A DNA stretch of 33,291 nt from Caldilineaceae bacterium. GTDB lineage: Bacteria > Chloroflexota > Anaerolineae > Caldilineales > Caldilineaceae. Where the stretch lies: NCBI GenBank assembly GCA_026989655.1, contig JALSIX010000008.1, positions 1 through 33,291 of the forward strand, written 5' to 3'. Every line of letters starts with the position of its first letter. Position 1 is the stretch's first letter. Under the pieces are notes generated by a model. It ran no database searches, was not told the DNA's origin, and saw nothing but the letters and a program-made list of their open reading frames with translations. Shown piece by piece: positions 15,557 to 24,570 of this stretch. The position numbers and the translations under genes are program-made.

Positions 15557-17341
15557 GTGACCGGCCGACTCGCCGTCTACCATCGGCTCCTGGGCTACCT
15601 GCGCCCCTACTGGAGACAGGCCACCCTGGCCTACGCCGCGGTCCTGGCCGTGGCCCTGCTCAACCTGCTGGTCCCCCAGATCCTGAAAGGTGCCATCGAC
15701 CAGGGCCTGGCCAGCGGACGCCCGGAGGCCCTCTTCCTGGCCGGCGGGCTCATCCTGGCCGTGGCCGCGGTCCGGGGCGGGGCCGCGTATGTCCAGCGCT
15801 TCTACGGCCAGTGGTTGACCCATCGGGTGGCCTACGACCTGCGCAACCACCTCTACAGCCGGCTGCTGCGGCTTCCCTTCGCCTTCCACGACCGAGCCCA
15901 CACCGGGGACCTGATGAGCCGGGCCACCAGCGACATCAGCGAGACCGAACGCTTCGTGGGCATCGGCCTCATGGACCTGACCGCTACCCTGCTGCTCCTC
16001 CTGGGGGTGATCGGGGCCATGCTCCTGGAGAACACCCGACTCGGTGCCCTGGTCCTGCTCCCCATGGCGGTGCTGGTGGTGGCCACCCTCCACTTCGGCC
16101 ACGTGGTGCGCCCCATGTTCAAACGGATCCAGGAGCAGATGGGGGTGCTCTCCACCACCATGCAGGAGATCCTCACCGGGATCCAGGTGGTGAAGGCCTT
16201 TGCCCGGGAGCCCCACGAGCTGGGGCGGTTCGACACGGCCAATGAGGAGTGGTTCCGACGCCGCTACCGGGTGATCCGGGTCTGGGCCCATAGCTGGCCC
16301 ACCTTCACCCTCATCCTGGGCACGGCCATCCTCCTCCTGCTCTGGGTGGGCGGCCCCCAGGCCCTGCGGGGAGAGAGCACGGTGGGCTCCCTCTTCGCGC
16401 TCATCTCCTATGTGCTCATGCTGAACGGCCCGGTGCAACGCCTGGGCTTCCTGGTGAACCTGGCCGCAACCGCGGGGGCCAGTGCCTCCCGGGTCTTCGA
16501 GATCATCGACATGCCGCCGGAGGACGAGGCCCCGGACGCGGTGGAGCTCCGGGAGGTCCGCGGGGAGGTGGCCTTCGAACACGTGGCCTTCCGTTACGGG
16601 GATGGCCCGCCCATCCTCCAGGACATCCACTTCCGGGTAGCCCCCGGCCAGACCGTGGCCCTGGTGGGCCCCACCGGCTCGGGCAAGTCCACTGTGGTCC
16701 AGCTTCTGGCCCGTTTCTACGACCCCACCCAGGGCCGCATCACCGTGGACGGGGTGGACATCCGCCGGGTGACCCGGGAGAGCCTGCGCCGACACATCGG
16801 CATGGTCATGCAGGAGCCCTTCCTCTTCGGCCTCACCGTGGCCGAGAACATCGCCTACGGCCGGCCGGACGCCTCCCCCCAGGAGATCGTGGCCGCGGCC
16901 CGGGCGGCCCGGGCCCACGACTTCATCATGCAGCTTCCCCAGGGCTACGAGACCCGCATCGGCGAGCGGGGGGTGACCCTCTCCGGGGGCCAGAAACAGC
17001 GCATCGCCATTGCCCGGGCCCTCCTCGCGGACCCCCGCATCCTGGTGCTGGACGATTCCACCAGCAGCGTGGATACGGAGACGGAGCATCGGATCCAGGA
17101 GGCCATGGCCGAGCTCATGCAGGGCCGGACCACCTTCATCATCGCCCAGCGGCTCCTCACCCTGAAGAACGCGGACCGGATCCTGGTGTTGGATCGGGGA
17201 CGGATCGTGGAGCAGGGCACCCACCGAGAGCTCCTGGCACGCGATGGCCTCTACCGACGTATCTACGACCTGCAGCTTCGAGACCAGGAGGCCTCCGCAG
17301 GGCTCCTGGCCCAGGCCTGGAACTCGGACACAACCCCATGA
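15557..17341 (+). CDS. ABC exporter half-transporter, proximal subunit, catalytically degenerate
   Basis: 594 aa from a GTG at 15557 with GGAGG eight bases upstream; the frame is open further upstream, but those starts overlap the promoter. Six membrane helices (about 20-310) then ATPase with Walker A GPTGSGKS (371-378) and a canonical LSGGQ (475-479). Two catalytic positions are changed: the Glu after Walker B is Asp500 (LDDSTSSVD) and the switch His is Gln531 (IIAQRLLT). It should therefore form the non-hydrolysing site of a heterodimer with the next gene, whose start overlaps this stop (ATGA). It occupies the same position as the 13090-14991 subunit in the mirrored operon. Confidence 0.93.
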   Translation: MTGRLAVYHRLLGYLRPYWRQATLAYAAVLAVALLNLLVPQILKGAIDQGLASGRPEALFLAGGLILAVAAVRGGAAYVQRFYGQWLTHRVAYDLRNHLYSRLLRLPFAFHDRAHTGDLMSRATSDISETERFVGIGLMDLTATLLLLLGVIGAMLLENTRLGALVLLPMAVLVVATLHFGHVVRPMFKRIQEQMGVLSTTMQEILTGIQVVKAFAREPHELGRFDTANEEWFRRRYRVIRVWAHSWPTFTLILGTAILLLLWVGGPQALRGESTVGSLFALISYVLMLNGPVQRLGFLVNLAATAGASASRVFEIIDMPPEDEAPDAVELREVRGEVAFEHVAFRYGDGPPILQDIHFRVAPGQTVALVGPTGSGKSTVVQLLARFYDPTQGRITVDGVDIRRVTRESLRRHIGMVMQEPFLFGLTVAENIAYGRPDASPQEIVAAARAARAHDFIMQLPQGYETRIGERGVTLSGGQKQRIAIARALLADPRILVLDDSTSSVDTETEHRIQEAMAELMQGRTTFIIAQRLLTLKNADRILVLDRGRIVEQGTHRELLARDGLYRRIYDLQLRDQEASAGLLAQAWNSDTTP

Positions 17342-19308
17342 CCTCCCTGTCCCACCCCTCGTCCAATGGCCCGGCCAAGTATCCCCGGCCGCGAGACCGG
17401 CTGGGCCGGCTCCTTCCGGGGACTGCCCCCTGGGAAGATCCGGCCCTCTCCCTGGAGGCCCGGGAACGGCTGATGCGGGAAAGCCGGGTGGCAGACCTCC
17501 TGCCCCAGGAGGAAGAGGAGGATCGTCTGGGCAGGGCCTACGATGGACGGCTGTTGCGCCGTCTGGCCGGCTACATCCACCCCTACCGGGGGCGGATGGC
17601 CCTGGCCGTGGTGCTCATGGTGGTCTCCTCCCTGCTCAGCGTGGCCGGACCATGGACCATCGGCCAGGCCATCGACCAGGGCATCCAGGCCGGGGACATG
17701 GGTCGGCTGCGTTTCTGGACCCTGGTCTTCCTGGCCACCCTGTTGGGCGAATGGCTCGCGAACCGCAGCCGCATCGCGCTCATGGCCTACGTGGGCACCC
17801 GGATCGTGGCCGACGTCCGACGCCATCTCTTCCGCCACCTGCTGGCCCTCTCCCTGCACTTCTTCCACCGCTACAGCGTGGGCCGGCTGATGAGCCGCCT
17901 GATCAGCGACGTGGGCGTGCTCCAGGACTTCGTCACCTGGTCCATCACCGGTGTGGCCCGGGCCGTCTTCGTACTCCTGGGCATCGTCATCGCCATGGTG
18001 GGGATGAACCTCCGCCTGGCCCTGGTGGCCTTCTCGGTGTTGCCCCTGATGGTGCTGCTGACCGACTACTGGCGCCGACGGGTCCGAGAGGCCTACCGGG
18101 CCACCCGACGACGCCTGGCCCTGATCAACGGTTTCCTGAACGAATCCATCTCGGGCGTCCGCATCATCAAGAGCTTCGTGCGGGAACGGATCAACGCCCG
18201 CCACTTCGACGAGCTGAACCGGGCCTTCTTCGATGCCAACATCCAGGCCGCGCGGCTGGCCGCGCTCTTCTTCCCCGGGGTAGACGGCATCGGGGCTCTG
18301 GCCAAGGCCCTGGTGGTGGGGGTCGGTGGGTGGCTGGTGCTGGACAACGCCCTCACCCCGGGCACCCTGGTGGCCTTCGTCCTCTACGTGGACCGCTTCT
18401 TCGACCCCATCCGGGACCTGGCCCAGCGCTACAACACCTTCCAGGCCACCATGGCCGCGAGCGAACGGATCTTCCAGCTCCTGGACACCGAGCCGGACCT
18501 CCAGGACCGGCCGGGCGCGTACGAGCTGCCCCGGGTGCGGGGCCACGTGCGCTTCCACCGGGTCTCCTTCGGGTACGTGCCCGGGCAGCCGGTGCTCCAG
18601 GACTTCACCCTGGAGGCCCGGCCTGGAGAACGGGTGGCCCTGGTGGGCGAGACCGGCGCGGGCAAGAGCACGGTGATCCGGCTCCTGGCCCGCTTCTACG
18701 ATCCCACCTCCGGATGCATCCAGGTGGACGGCCACGACATCCGCCAGGTGACCCGGGCCAGCCTACGCCGGCAGATGGGCATCGTCCTCCAGGACACCTT
18801 CCTCTTCAGCGGCACCATCCGGGAGAACATCCGCTATGGCCGGCTGGACGCGACGGACGGGGAGGTGGAGGCCGCGGCCCGGGCCGTGGGGGCCCACGAC
18901 TTCATCGCGCAGCTGGAGAAGGGCTACGACACCGAGGTGGGCGAGCACGGAATCCACCTGAGCGTGGGGCAGCGCCAGATCCTGGCCTTTGCCCGGGCCC
19001 TCCTCGCGGACCCTCGGATCCTGGTGCTGGACGAGGCCACCAGCAGCGTGGACACGGAGACGGAGCGCCAGATCCAGGCCGCGCTGGAACGCCTGCTGGC
19101 CGGGCGCACCAGCTTCGTCATCGCGCACCGGCTCAACACCATCGTCCACAGCCACAAGATCGTGGTCCTGGACCGGGGCCGCATCGTGGAGATGGGCACC
19201 CACCCGGAGCTCCTGGCCCGGGGCGGGCGGTACCACCAGCTCTACACCCTGCAGTGGGCCCGCCAGCCCGCAGAGGCACCCCGGCGCGAACAGGGTGTGG
19301 GCCCCTGA
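17338..19308 (+). CDS. ABC exporter half-transporter, distal subunit of plus-strand pair
   Basis: 656 aa, partner of the preceding subunit, translationally coupled by an ATGA overlap. It has an unusually long cytosolic N-terminus of about 75 residues, rich in Arg and Glu (LPQEEEEDRLGR), before the first membrane helix, some 50 residues more than the 11208-13019 homologue. Walker A GETGAGKS (from 437), Walker B with Glu566 (LDEAT) and His597 are intact; the signature reads LSVGQ (541-545). It thus supplies the working Walker site and the degenerate signature, as in BmrD-type subunits. Segments such as YGRLDATDGEVEAAARAVGAHDF are nearly the same as in the 11208-13019 protein (read in two parts), so the two pairs arose by duplication. 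Confidence 0.93.
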   Translation: MTSLSHPSSNGPAKYPRPRDRLGRLLPGTAPWEDPALSLEARERLMRESRVADLLPQEEEEDRLGRAYDGRLLRRLAGYIHPYRGRMALAVVLMVVSSLLSVAGPWTIGQAIDQGIQAGDMGRLRFWTLVFLATLLGEWLANRSRIALMAYVGTRIVADVRRHLFRHLLALSLHFFHRYSVGRLMSRLISDVGVLQDFVTWSITGVARAVFVLLGIVIAMVGMNLRLALVAFSVLPLMVLLTDYWRRRVREAYRATRRRLALINGFLNESISGVRIIKSFVRERINARHFDELNRAFFDANIQAARLAALFFPGVDGIGALAKALVVGVGGWLVLDNALTPGTLVAFVLYVDRFFDPIRDLAQRYNTFQATMAASERIFQLLDTEPDLQDRPGAYELPRVRGHVRFHRVSFGYVPGQPVLQDFTLEARPGERVALVGETGAGKSTVIRLLARFYDPTSGCIQVDGHDIRQVTRASLRRQMGIVLQDTFLFSGTIRENIRYGRLDATDGEVEAAARAVGAHDFIAQLEKGYDTEVGEHGIHLSVGQRQILAFARALLADPRILVLDEATSSVDTETERQIQAALERLLAGRTSFVIAHRLNTIVHSHKIVVLDRGRIVEMGTHPELLARGGRYHQLYTLQWARQPAEAPRREQGVGP

Positions 19309-19352
19309 AAACCCACACCCCGTGCCTGCCGCCTGGGCGGCAACCTCGCGGC

Positions 19353-19370
19353 CCCAGCCGGGCGGCTGGG
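19353..19370. terminator. Terminator hairpin between exporter and malate dehydrogenase
   Basis: CCCAGCC (19353-19359), loop GGGC, GGCTGGG (19364-19370), followed by ACCTCTTTCC. It lies in the 81-base gap between two convergent genes and can serve the plus-strand exporter operon. Confidence 0.55.
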
Positions 19371-19389
19371 ACCTCTTTCCCCGGTCTCC

Positions 19390-20373
19390 TCAGGAGACCG
19401 CGGCCATGGCCGCGGCCCGCTCCTCCAACAGCTCCTGGCCGGTGATGCGCAGCCGCTCCCGGTCGAAATCGCTCAGCTCCAGCCCCTCCACCACCCGGTA
19501 GACCCCCTGCTCCACGGTCACCGGAAAGCTGAAGACCACGCCCTCGGGCGCGCCGTACCATCCCTGGCTGGGAATGGCCATGCTCACCCAGTCGCCGGGA
19601 GGCGTGCCGTGGTACCAGCTCTGCACGTGGTTGATGCAGGCGTTGGCCGCGCTGGCCGCGCTGCTGCGCCCCAGCACCTCGATGACCGCAGCCCCGCGCT
19701 TCTGCACCGTGGGGATGAAGACCTCCCGGATCCAGCGATCGTCCCCGATCACCTCCGGCGCAGGACGGCCGCCGATCTCCGCGTGGTACGCGTCCGGGTA
19801 CTGGGTGACGCTGTGGTTCCCCCAGATGGTCACCTTGCGGACCTGGGAGACGGGCACACCGGCCCTGTGGGCCAGTTGGTGGAGGGCCCGGTTGTGGTCC
19901 AGCCGGGTCATGGCGGTGAAGCGTTCCCGGGGGATGTCCGGCGCGTTCTGCATGGCGATGAGGCAGTTGGTGTTCGCGGGATTGCCCACCACCACCACCC
20001 GGATGTCGTCGGCCGCGTGCGCGTTCAAGGCCTTGCCCTGGGCCACGAAGATGGGCGCGTTGGCCCCCAACAGGTCCTTGCGCTCCATCCCCTTGCTCCG
20101 AGGCCGGGCCCCGATGAGCAGAGCCCAGTTGGCATCTCGGAACGCCACGTTCGGGTCGTCCGTTAACACCATGTCGGCCAACAGGGGAAAGGCGCAGTCC
20201 TCCAGCTCCATGGCCACGCCCTCCAGGGCTCTCATGGCCGGAGGGATCTCCAGCATCTGGAGGACGACCGGCTGCTCCGGGCCAAAGAGATCGCCGTTGG
20301 CGATGCGGAAGAGGATCGCATAGCCGATGTTGCCGGCCGCGCCGGTCACTGCGACTCGAATGGGGCTCGTCAT
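19390..20373 (-). CDS. mdh: Malate dehydrogenase (NAD(P)-dependent, cytosolic type)
   Basis: 327 aa; interconverts malate and oxaloacetate in the TCA cycle. The dinucleotide motif is GAAGNIGYA near the N-terminus. Other family marks are NPANTN, the substrate-binding RLDHNRA and the catalytic His segment [11 protein letters not shown]. It belongs to the longer bacterial/cytosolic MDH group (about 325-330 aa), not the lactate-dehydrogenase-like group. The ATG at 20373 has AAAGGAG upstream. PEP carboxykinase, which uses its product oxaloacetate, lies about 4 kb away on the same strand but not in the same operon. Confidence 0.96.
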   Translation of the reverse strand: MTSPIRVAVTGAAGNIGYAILFRIANGDLFGPEQPVVLQMLEIPPAMRALEGVAMELEDCAFPLLADMVLTDDPNVAFRDANWALLIGARPRSKGMERKDLLGANAPIFVAQGKALNAHAADDIRVVVVGNPANTNCLIAMQNAPDIPRERFTAMTRLDHNRALHQLAHRAGVPVSQVRKVTIWGNHSVTQYPDAYHAEIGGRPAPEVIGDDRWIREVFIPTVQKRGAAVIEVLGRSSAASAANACINHVQSWYHGTPPGDWVSMAIPSQGWYGAPEGVVFSFPVTVEQGVYRVVEGLELSDFDRERLRITGQELLEERAAAMAAVS

Positions 20374-20474
20374 GGTGACGCTCCTTTCCGTGCGTGGAGA
20401 TCGTCCATCGGGATCCGCATCGATCGGCCGGTGGGGGGCCCCGGCCCGGGAGGACCGCTTCGTCCCCCACTCCC

Positions 20475-20503
20475 AGGATACTCCCAATGGCCGGAAAGGT
20501 CAA
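20475..20503 (-). promoter_or_regulatory. Predicted promoter of mdh
   Basis: TTGACC (20503-20498) and TATCCT (20480-20475) on the minus strand with a 17-base spacer, about 100 bases upstream of the mdh start. Confidence 0.5.
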
Positions 20504-20539
20504 TGTGTCCAGGAGGGTTCCGGGCCGCTCCGGGCCCTG

Positions 20540-20548
20540 TGCTATAAT
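20540..20548 (+). promoter_or_regulatory. Extended -10 promoter of the FG-GAP protein gene
   Basis: TGCTATAAT: a perfect TATAAT (20543-20548) with the TG of an extended -10. No good -35 is seen, which is usual for this type. Transcription would begin near 20555, about 80 bases before the ATG. Confidence 0.55.
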
Positions 20549-20635
20549 GGCCTCCGGGCCTGTCCAAGTGGCCTGCGGAGGCCCCTTCATCGGTCCACCG
20601 CGGCAACGACCTTTCCACCCGAGGAGACGGAAACG

Positions 20636-22699
20636 ATGCACAAACCCCTGGCGACCCTTCTGATCGTGCTCTCCATGGCCCTGGCAGGGGTGTGGGTGCC
20701 CCCCGCGTCCCCGACCCAGGCAGCCGAGGCATCCCCTGTCGCCACCCCCGACGACGAGATCATCTACATCGACGCGGCCGGCTTCATCCGGGTCATCGAC
20801 CCCAACGTGGCCTCTGGCACCCAGGAGATCCGCTGGCAGAGCCCGGAAGGCGGCTGGTTCGACTTCGCCGTGGCCGACGTGAACAACGACGGCGATAAGG
20901 AGATCGTGGCCATCGGCAACGGCAAGCTCACGGTCTTCGATCCCGTGGTCCAGGACCCCAACATCCAGCCGGACGGCCTCATCAACGACGTGCCCTGGGC
21001 ACGCCTCCACGAGCAGGCCCGGCCCACGGCCACCCTCATCGGCGGCGGCAACCTGGACGCGGGCGCGCCGGGCGAGGAGATCATCCTGGGCTACACGGTG
21101 AACGAGCCCAACAACATCCGCTACCGTCTGGAGGTCCTCAAGACCCCGGACGGCGGCCGGACCTGGACCACCCACCTGAACCAGGGCTTCGGAGCGCCCT
21201 GGAAGTTCCTGGCCGTGGGCAACGTGAACGACGTGGGCTCCGAGGACGTGGTCCTGCTCCGGGACGCGGATCGGCTCATGGACGTGCGGGAGGTGGACAA
21301 CAACTTCGCCCGCATCTTCGCCCGGGACGACGCGGAGGTCTTCCTCCACAGCAGCGCGGCCATCGGCCAGCTCTACCCCGGCGGGCCCGGCGAGGTGGTG
21401 CTCCTGCGGACCTTCCAGGGCACGGTCCAGGCCCCAGTGGTGCTCATCTACTCCTTCACCAACGGGGCCTGGCAGGTCCAGAGCACGGACCAGTTCAACC
21501 ACTTTCCCCACCCCACCTTCGCCTTCTTCGCGGACATCAACGGCAACGGCGACGACGAGCTCTTCTGGCTCCGGGCCGTGGCCGGCACCACCCCCTTCGA
21601 CCGGATCTTCATGGTCAACCGGGGCCCGGACACCACCCTGCCCCCGTTCCGGGATGTGCTGGACAGCGACGGCGGCTACCGGGTGGGGGCCGGAGGGGAC
21701 GTGGACGGCGATGGCCGGGACGAGGTCATCCTCATGCGGAACGACCGCATCCGCAACTACTACGCGGCGGAGAGCGGCAACATGTCCCTGTTCTTCGACT
21801 ACACGGGCATCACCACCAACAGCCGTAGCCTGAAGGTGGCCAACCTGGACGGCAACGGCTACGTGGCCGGCACCCGGTTCGCGGCCACGGCCGACCCCAT
21901 CGAGGCCGCCCTGACCGCGGGCACCGCCTCCCCCGCGCCCATCGCCTTCGAGTTCCGGGCCCTGGGCGCACAGACAAACGTGCCCTTCACCGCGGCCAAG
22001 GAGGACCCTGCCGCGTCCTGGTACAGCTTCACCCTGGGCAGCAACACCACCCCGGCCCAGGTCTTCGTCACCTTCGACGCCACCCAGCTTCCTCCCGGGG
22101 TATACACGGACCGCATCCGCTTCGACACCGCTGTGGATGTGGTCAACAAGCCCTTCTACGTCACGGTCAAGCTCACGGTGAGCGCCGCATCCTTTGCCCT
22201 GAACCCGGCCCAGAGCACAGGCTTTGCCTTCCGGGCCGGGGAGACCGTCACCCAGACCCTGGGCATCAGCGTCCAGGGGCTGCCCGGCCTGAAATTCACC
22301 GCGGCCGCGGTGGACAAGCCCGCGTTCCGGGCCGCGGTGAAGGCCCTGGGGGGGGTGCCCCAGTTCGGCTACCTGGTGGATGGACGCCTGGTGTTGAGCA
22401 ACGGCGTGGGCGGGGAGTACACCATCTCCTTGGAACCGACGGGCCGGGTGTCCGCGGCCGCGGTGACCTGGCCCTCCGGCGTGCCCTGGCTCACGGTCCG
22501 CTCCGCGGGCAACACCGTGCCGGACACCATCGTCCTCACCGGAGACCCGACCCAGATGCAGGCCCTGAGCGAGGAGGCCCTGCTCATCGTGGTGGGGGAT
22601 GAACGGACCGGGACCACGCCGGAGAACATCCGGATCGTGGAGATCCGGGCCCTGAAGGAGGTGGCCCACCAGCTCTTCATGCCGGTGGTACGCCGGTAG
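20636..22699 (+). CDS. Secreted FG-GAP/VCBS repeat protein
   Basis: 687 aa. Signal peptide of about 30 residues (MHKPLATLLIVLSMALAGVW...TQAAEA). The N-terminal half is a beta-propeller-like array of FG-GAP/VCBS units with calcium-loop motifs: DVNNDGDKE, DINGNGDDE and DVDGDGRDE. The second half (about 420-680) looks like two beta-sandwich repeats containing PPGVYTDRIRFDT, similar to BACON/Ig-like modules. The last ten residues HQLFMPVVRR match a short motif also seen in the secreted protein at 32415-33085. The ATG at 20636 has GAGGAG upstream; the frame is open further 5' but crosses the promoter. Likely a cell-surface protein; ligand unknown. Confidence 0.85.
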   Translation: MHKPLATLLIVLSMALAGVWVPPASPTQAAEASPVATPDDEIIYIDAAGFIRVIDPNVASGTQEIRWQSPEGGWFDFAVADVNNDGDKEIVAIGNGKLTVFDPVVQDPNIQPDGLINDVPWARLHEQARPTATLIGGGNLDAGAPGEEIILGYTVNEPNNIRYRLEVLKTPDGGRTWTTHLNQGFGAPWKFLAVGNVNDVGSEDVVLLRDADRLMDVREVDNNFARIFARDDAEVFLHSSAAIGQLYPGGPGEVVLLRTFQGTVQAPVVLIYSFTNGAWQVQSTDQFNHFPHPTFAFFADINGNGDDELFWLRAVAGTTPFDRIFMVNRGPDTTLPPFRDVLDSDGGYRVGAGGDVDGDGRDEVILMRNDRIRNYYAAESGNMSLFFDYTGITTNSRSLKVANLDGNGYVAGTRFAATADPIEAALTAGTASPAPIAFEFRALGAQTNVPFTAAKEDPAASWYSFTLGSNTTPAQVFVTFDATQLPPGVYTDRIRFDTAVDVVNKPFYVTVKLTVSAASFALNPAQSTGFAFRAGETVTQTLGISVQGLPGLKFTAAAVDKPAFRAAVKALGGVPQFGYLVDGRLVLSNGVGGEYTISLEPTGRVSAAAVTWPSGVPWLTVRSAGNTVPDTIVLTGDPTQMQALSEEALLIVVGDERTGTTPENIRIVEIRALKEVAHQLFMPVVRR

Positions 22700-22722
22700 A
22701 TCGGCCCGCCACCGGCCGACCG

Positions 22723-22771
22723 CCCGGCTTCCGGAAGGGGCTGCCCCTGGGGTGTCCCTTCCGGAGCCGGG
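22723..22771. terminator. Long hairpin between convergent genes
   Basis: CCCGGCTTCCGGAAGGG (22723-22739) pairs with CCCTTCCGGAGCCGGG (22756-22771), a 16-bp stem with one bulged base and a 16-base loop. It lies between the convergent FG-GAP and sirtuin genes and can act for both. Confidence 0.7.
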
Positions 22772-22804
22772 CCCCTCTCCCTCACATCCCGGTCCGGCAG
22801 CGCC

Positions 22805-23644
22805 TCAGCCCCGGCCCTCCGCGGCCTGGACCATCTGGACCAGCCGGGGGATGGAGACGGCCACATCCTCCCGGATGATCAGGTCGGCCTGGCTGTCGGC
22901 CATGGTCCGGCCCAGGTTGAGGATCAGCAGCCGGGCCCCCCGCCGTTTGGCCAGCAGGGGCAGGTCCGCGGCCGGCATGACCTCCAGGCTGGAGCCCACC
23001 ACGATCACCAGATCACAGCCCAGGGCCGCCTGCTGCGCGGTCCGCAGGGCTTCCTGGGGCAGCTCCTCGCCGAAGAGGACCACATCCGGCTTCATCAACC
23101 CACCACAACAGGGGCAGCGAGGCACCTCCACCTCCGGCCGGGCCAGGGCCTCCTGCCAGAAGCGCTCCTCCTCCTGGCCATGGCCACAGTCCAGACAGAC
23201 CATCCGTCCGGCCCGGCCGTGCAGGTGGATCACGTTCCGGGAGCCGGCCTGCTGGTGGAGGTCGTCGATGTTCTGGGTGACGATCTGGTGGACGTGCCCC
23301 CCCTGCTCCAGCTCGGCCAGCCCCCGATGCGCGGGGTTGGGCCGGGCCCGCCGCATCTTCTCCGCCAGGGGGCGGATCCACCGATAGAACCGGACGGGGT
23401 CCTCCCGAAAACCCCAGATGGAGGCCACCTCCATGGGGTCCACGTACTCCCACAGCCCGCTTCCCGGGGAGCGAAAGTCCGGGATCCCAGAGGGGGTGCT
23501 GATGCCCGCGCCGGTGAGCACCAGGGTGTGGGCCGAGGTCAGGAGCAGGTCTCGGGCCTGTTCGTAGAGGGCCTCCTGCCCGGGCCCTCCTGTATGGCCG
23601 TTGCCGGCCCCCGCGAACCACCCCTGGAACAGCCGGTTGAACAT
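22805..23644 (-). CDS. NAD-dependent protein deacylase, Sir2 family
   Basis: 279 aa. Removes acyl groups from lysines using NAD. The NAD site reads GAGISTPSGIPDFRS (from 45), TQNIDDLHQQAG (from 123) with catalytic His142 in LHG, and VGSSLEVMPAA. Four zinc cysteines are present: CLDC (150, 153) and CPCC (177, 180). About 25 extra N-terminal residues, Gly-rich, precede the domain. Start at 23644 is supported by AAGGAG; a longer open frame upstream has no such site. Histidine, zinc and NAD residues are all intact, so it should be active. Monocistronic, divergent from the next gene. Confidence 0.94.
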   Translation of the reverse strand: MFNRLFQGWFAGAGNGHTGGPGQEALYEQARDLLLTSAHTLVLTGAGISTPSGIPDFRSPGSGLWEYVDPMEVASIWGFREDPVRFYRWIRPLAEKMRRARPNPAHRGLAELEQGGHVHQIVTQNIDDLHQQAGSRNVIHLHGRAGRMVCLDCGHGQEEERFWQEALARPEVEVPRCPCCGGLMKPDVVLFGEELPQEALRTAQQAALGCDLVIVVGSSLEVMPAADLPLLAKRRGARLLILNLGRTMADSQADLIIREDVAVSIPRLVQMVQAAEGRG

Positions 23645-23792
23645 GGGCGTTCTCCTTGCAGTACCGGGCCCCCGCCGGGGGCGGGGATCCCGTCCACCCG
23701 GGTGGAGCCCTGGGGCGAGAGAAGGTGTTCCGCCTCCCTCTCCCGCACCGGGTCGACGCTTCGGGAACAGCGGCCCCGGAATCCGGGCGGCT

Positions 23793-23821
23793 TTGTGGCC
23801 CCTCCGCTCCGGTGGTATACT
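23793..23821 (+). promoter_or_regulatory. Predicted promoter of the CDP-alcohol phosphatidyltransferase gene
   Basis: TTGTGG (23793-23798), 17-base spacer, TATACT (23816-23821) with an extended -10 TG (23813-23814). It lies about 100 bases upstream of the ATG at 23920. Confidence 0.55.
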
Positions 23822-23919
23822 GGCTGCGGACGCGATCGCCCCCTGGGGGAAAACGGCCCGTCTCTCACATGCCCATCCAGGCCCCAACGCCTGGCCATCC
23901 ACCGCAGAGAGGCACCGCG

Positions 23920-24546
23920 ATGCTTGCCCGGATCCTACGCCCGCGATTGGCCCGCCCATTGGAGCGGATCGCCTACCGGCTCCACCGCCTGGGGGTCACG
24001 CCCAACGGGCTCACCGTCACGGGCTTCGTCCTGACCCTGGTGGCCGCGTGGCTCCTGGTAGAGGGCGAGCTCTTCTGGGGCGGGGTGATCCTGGCCCTGG
24101 CCGCGTCCTTCGACATGTTGGACGGCTCCCTGGCCCGCTACGCGAACCAGGTGAGCCCGTTTGGCGCCTTCCTGGACAGCACCCTGGACCGCTACTCCGA
24201 GAGCGCCATTCTCCTGGCCCTGGCCGTGCACTATGCCCGGGCGGACGAGGCCGCGGGCCACCTGTACCTGGTCCTCATCCTGTTGACCCTGGTGGGCTCC
24301 TGGATGGTGAGCTACACCCGGGCCCGGGCCGAGGGCCTCCGGATCGAGTGCAAGGCAGGGATCCTCCAGCGCCCGGAACGGGTGCTCCTGCTGTTGGCGG
24401 GCCTGATCACCGGGTGGATGGGCCCGGTGCTCTGGATCCTGGCCATCCTCACCAACGTCACCGCGCTGCAGCGCATCCACGAGGTCTACATCCGCACCCA
24501 ACGCGCCCCCGGCTCCCGGAGCCCGGTGGCCCCCAACCGGGGATAG
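23920..24546 (+). CDS. CDP-alcohol phosphatidyltransferase family protein
   Basis: 208 aa, integral membrane, about five to six helices. The family signature D-x2-D-G-x2-A-R-x8-G-x3-D-x3-D is complete: Asp65, Asp68, Gly69, Ala72, Arg73, Gly82, Asp86 and Asp90. These enzymes make phospholipids by joining CDP-diacylglycerol, or a CDP-linked polar group, to an alcohol. The acceptor could be inositol phosphate, glycerol phosphate or another polyol. The domain fold and the second-half motif YTRARAEGLRIECKAGILQR are like those of archaeal and actinobacterial inositol-phosphate-type enzymes, but this does not fix the substrate. An ATG at 23869 is also in frame; 23920 fits the domain start better. 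Confidence 0.9.
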   Translation: MLARILRPRLARPLERIAYRLHRLGVTPNGLTVTGFVLTLVAAWLLVEGELFWGGVILALAASFDMLDGSLARYANQVSPFGAFLDSTLDRYSESAILLALAVHYARADEAAGHLYLVLILLTLVGSWMVSYTRARAEGLRIECKAGILQRPERVLLLLAGLITGWMGPVLWILAILTNVTALQRIHEVYIRTQRAPGSRSPVAPNRG

Positions 24547-24570
24547 CCCCCGGCGCCAGCGCCCACCAGC

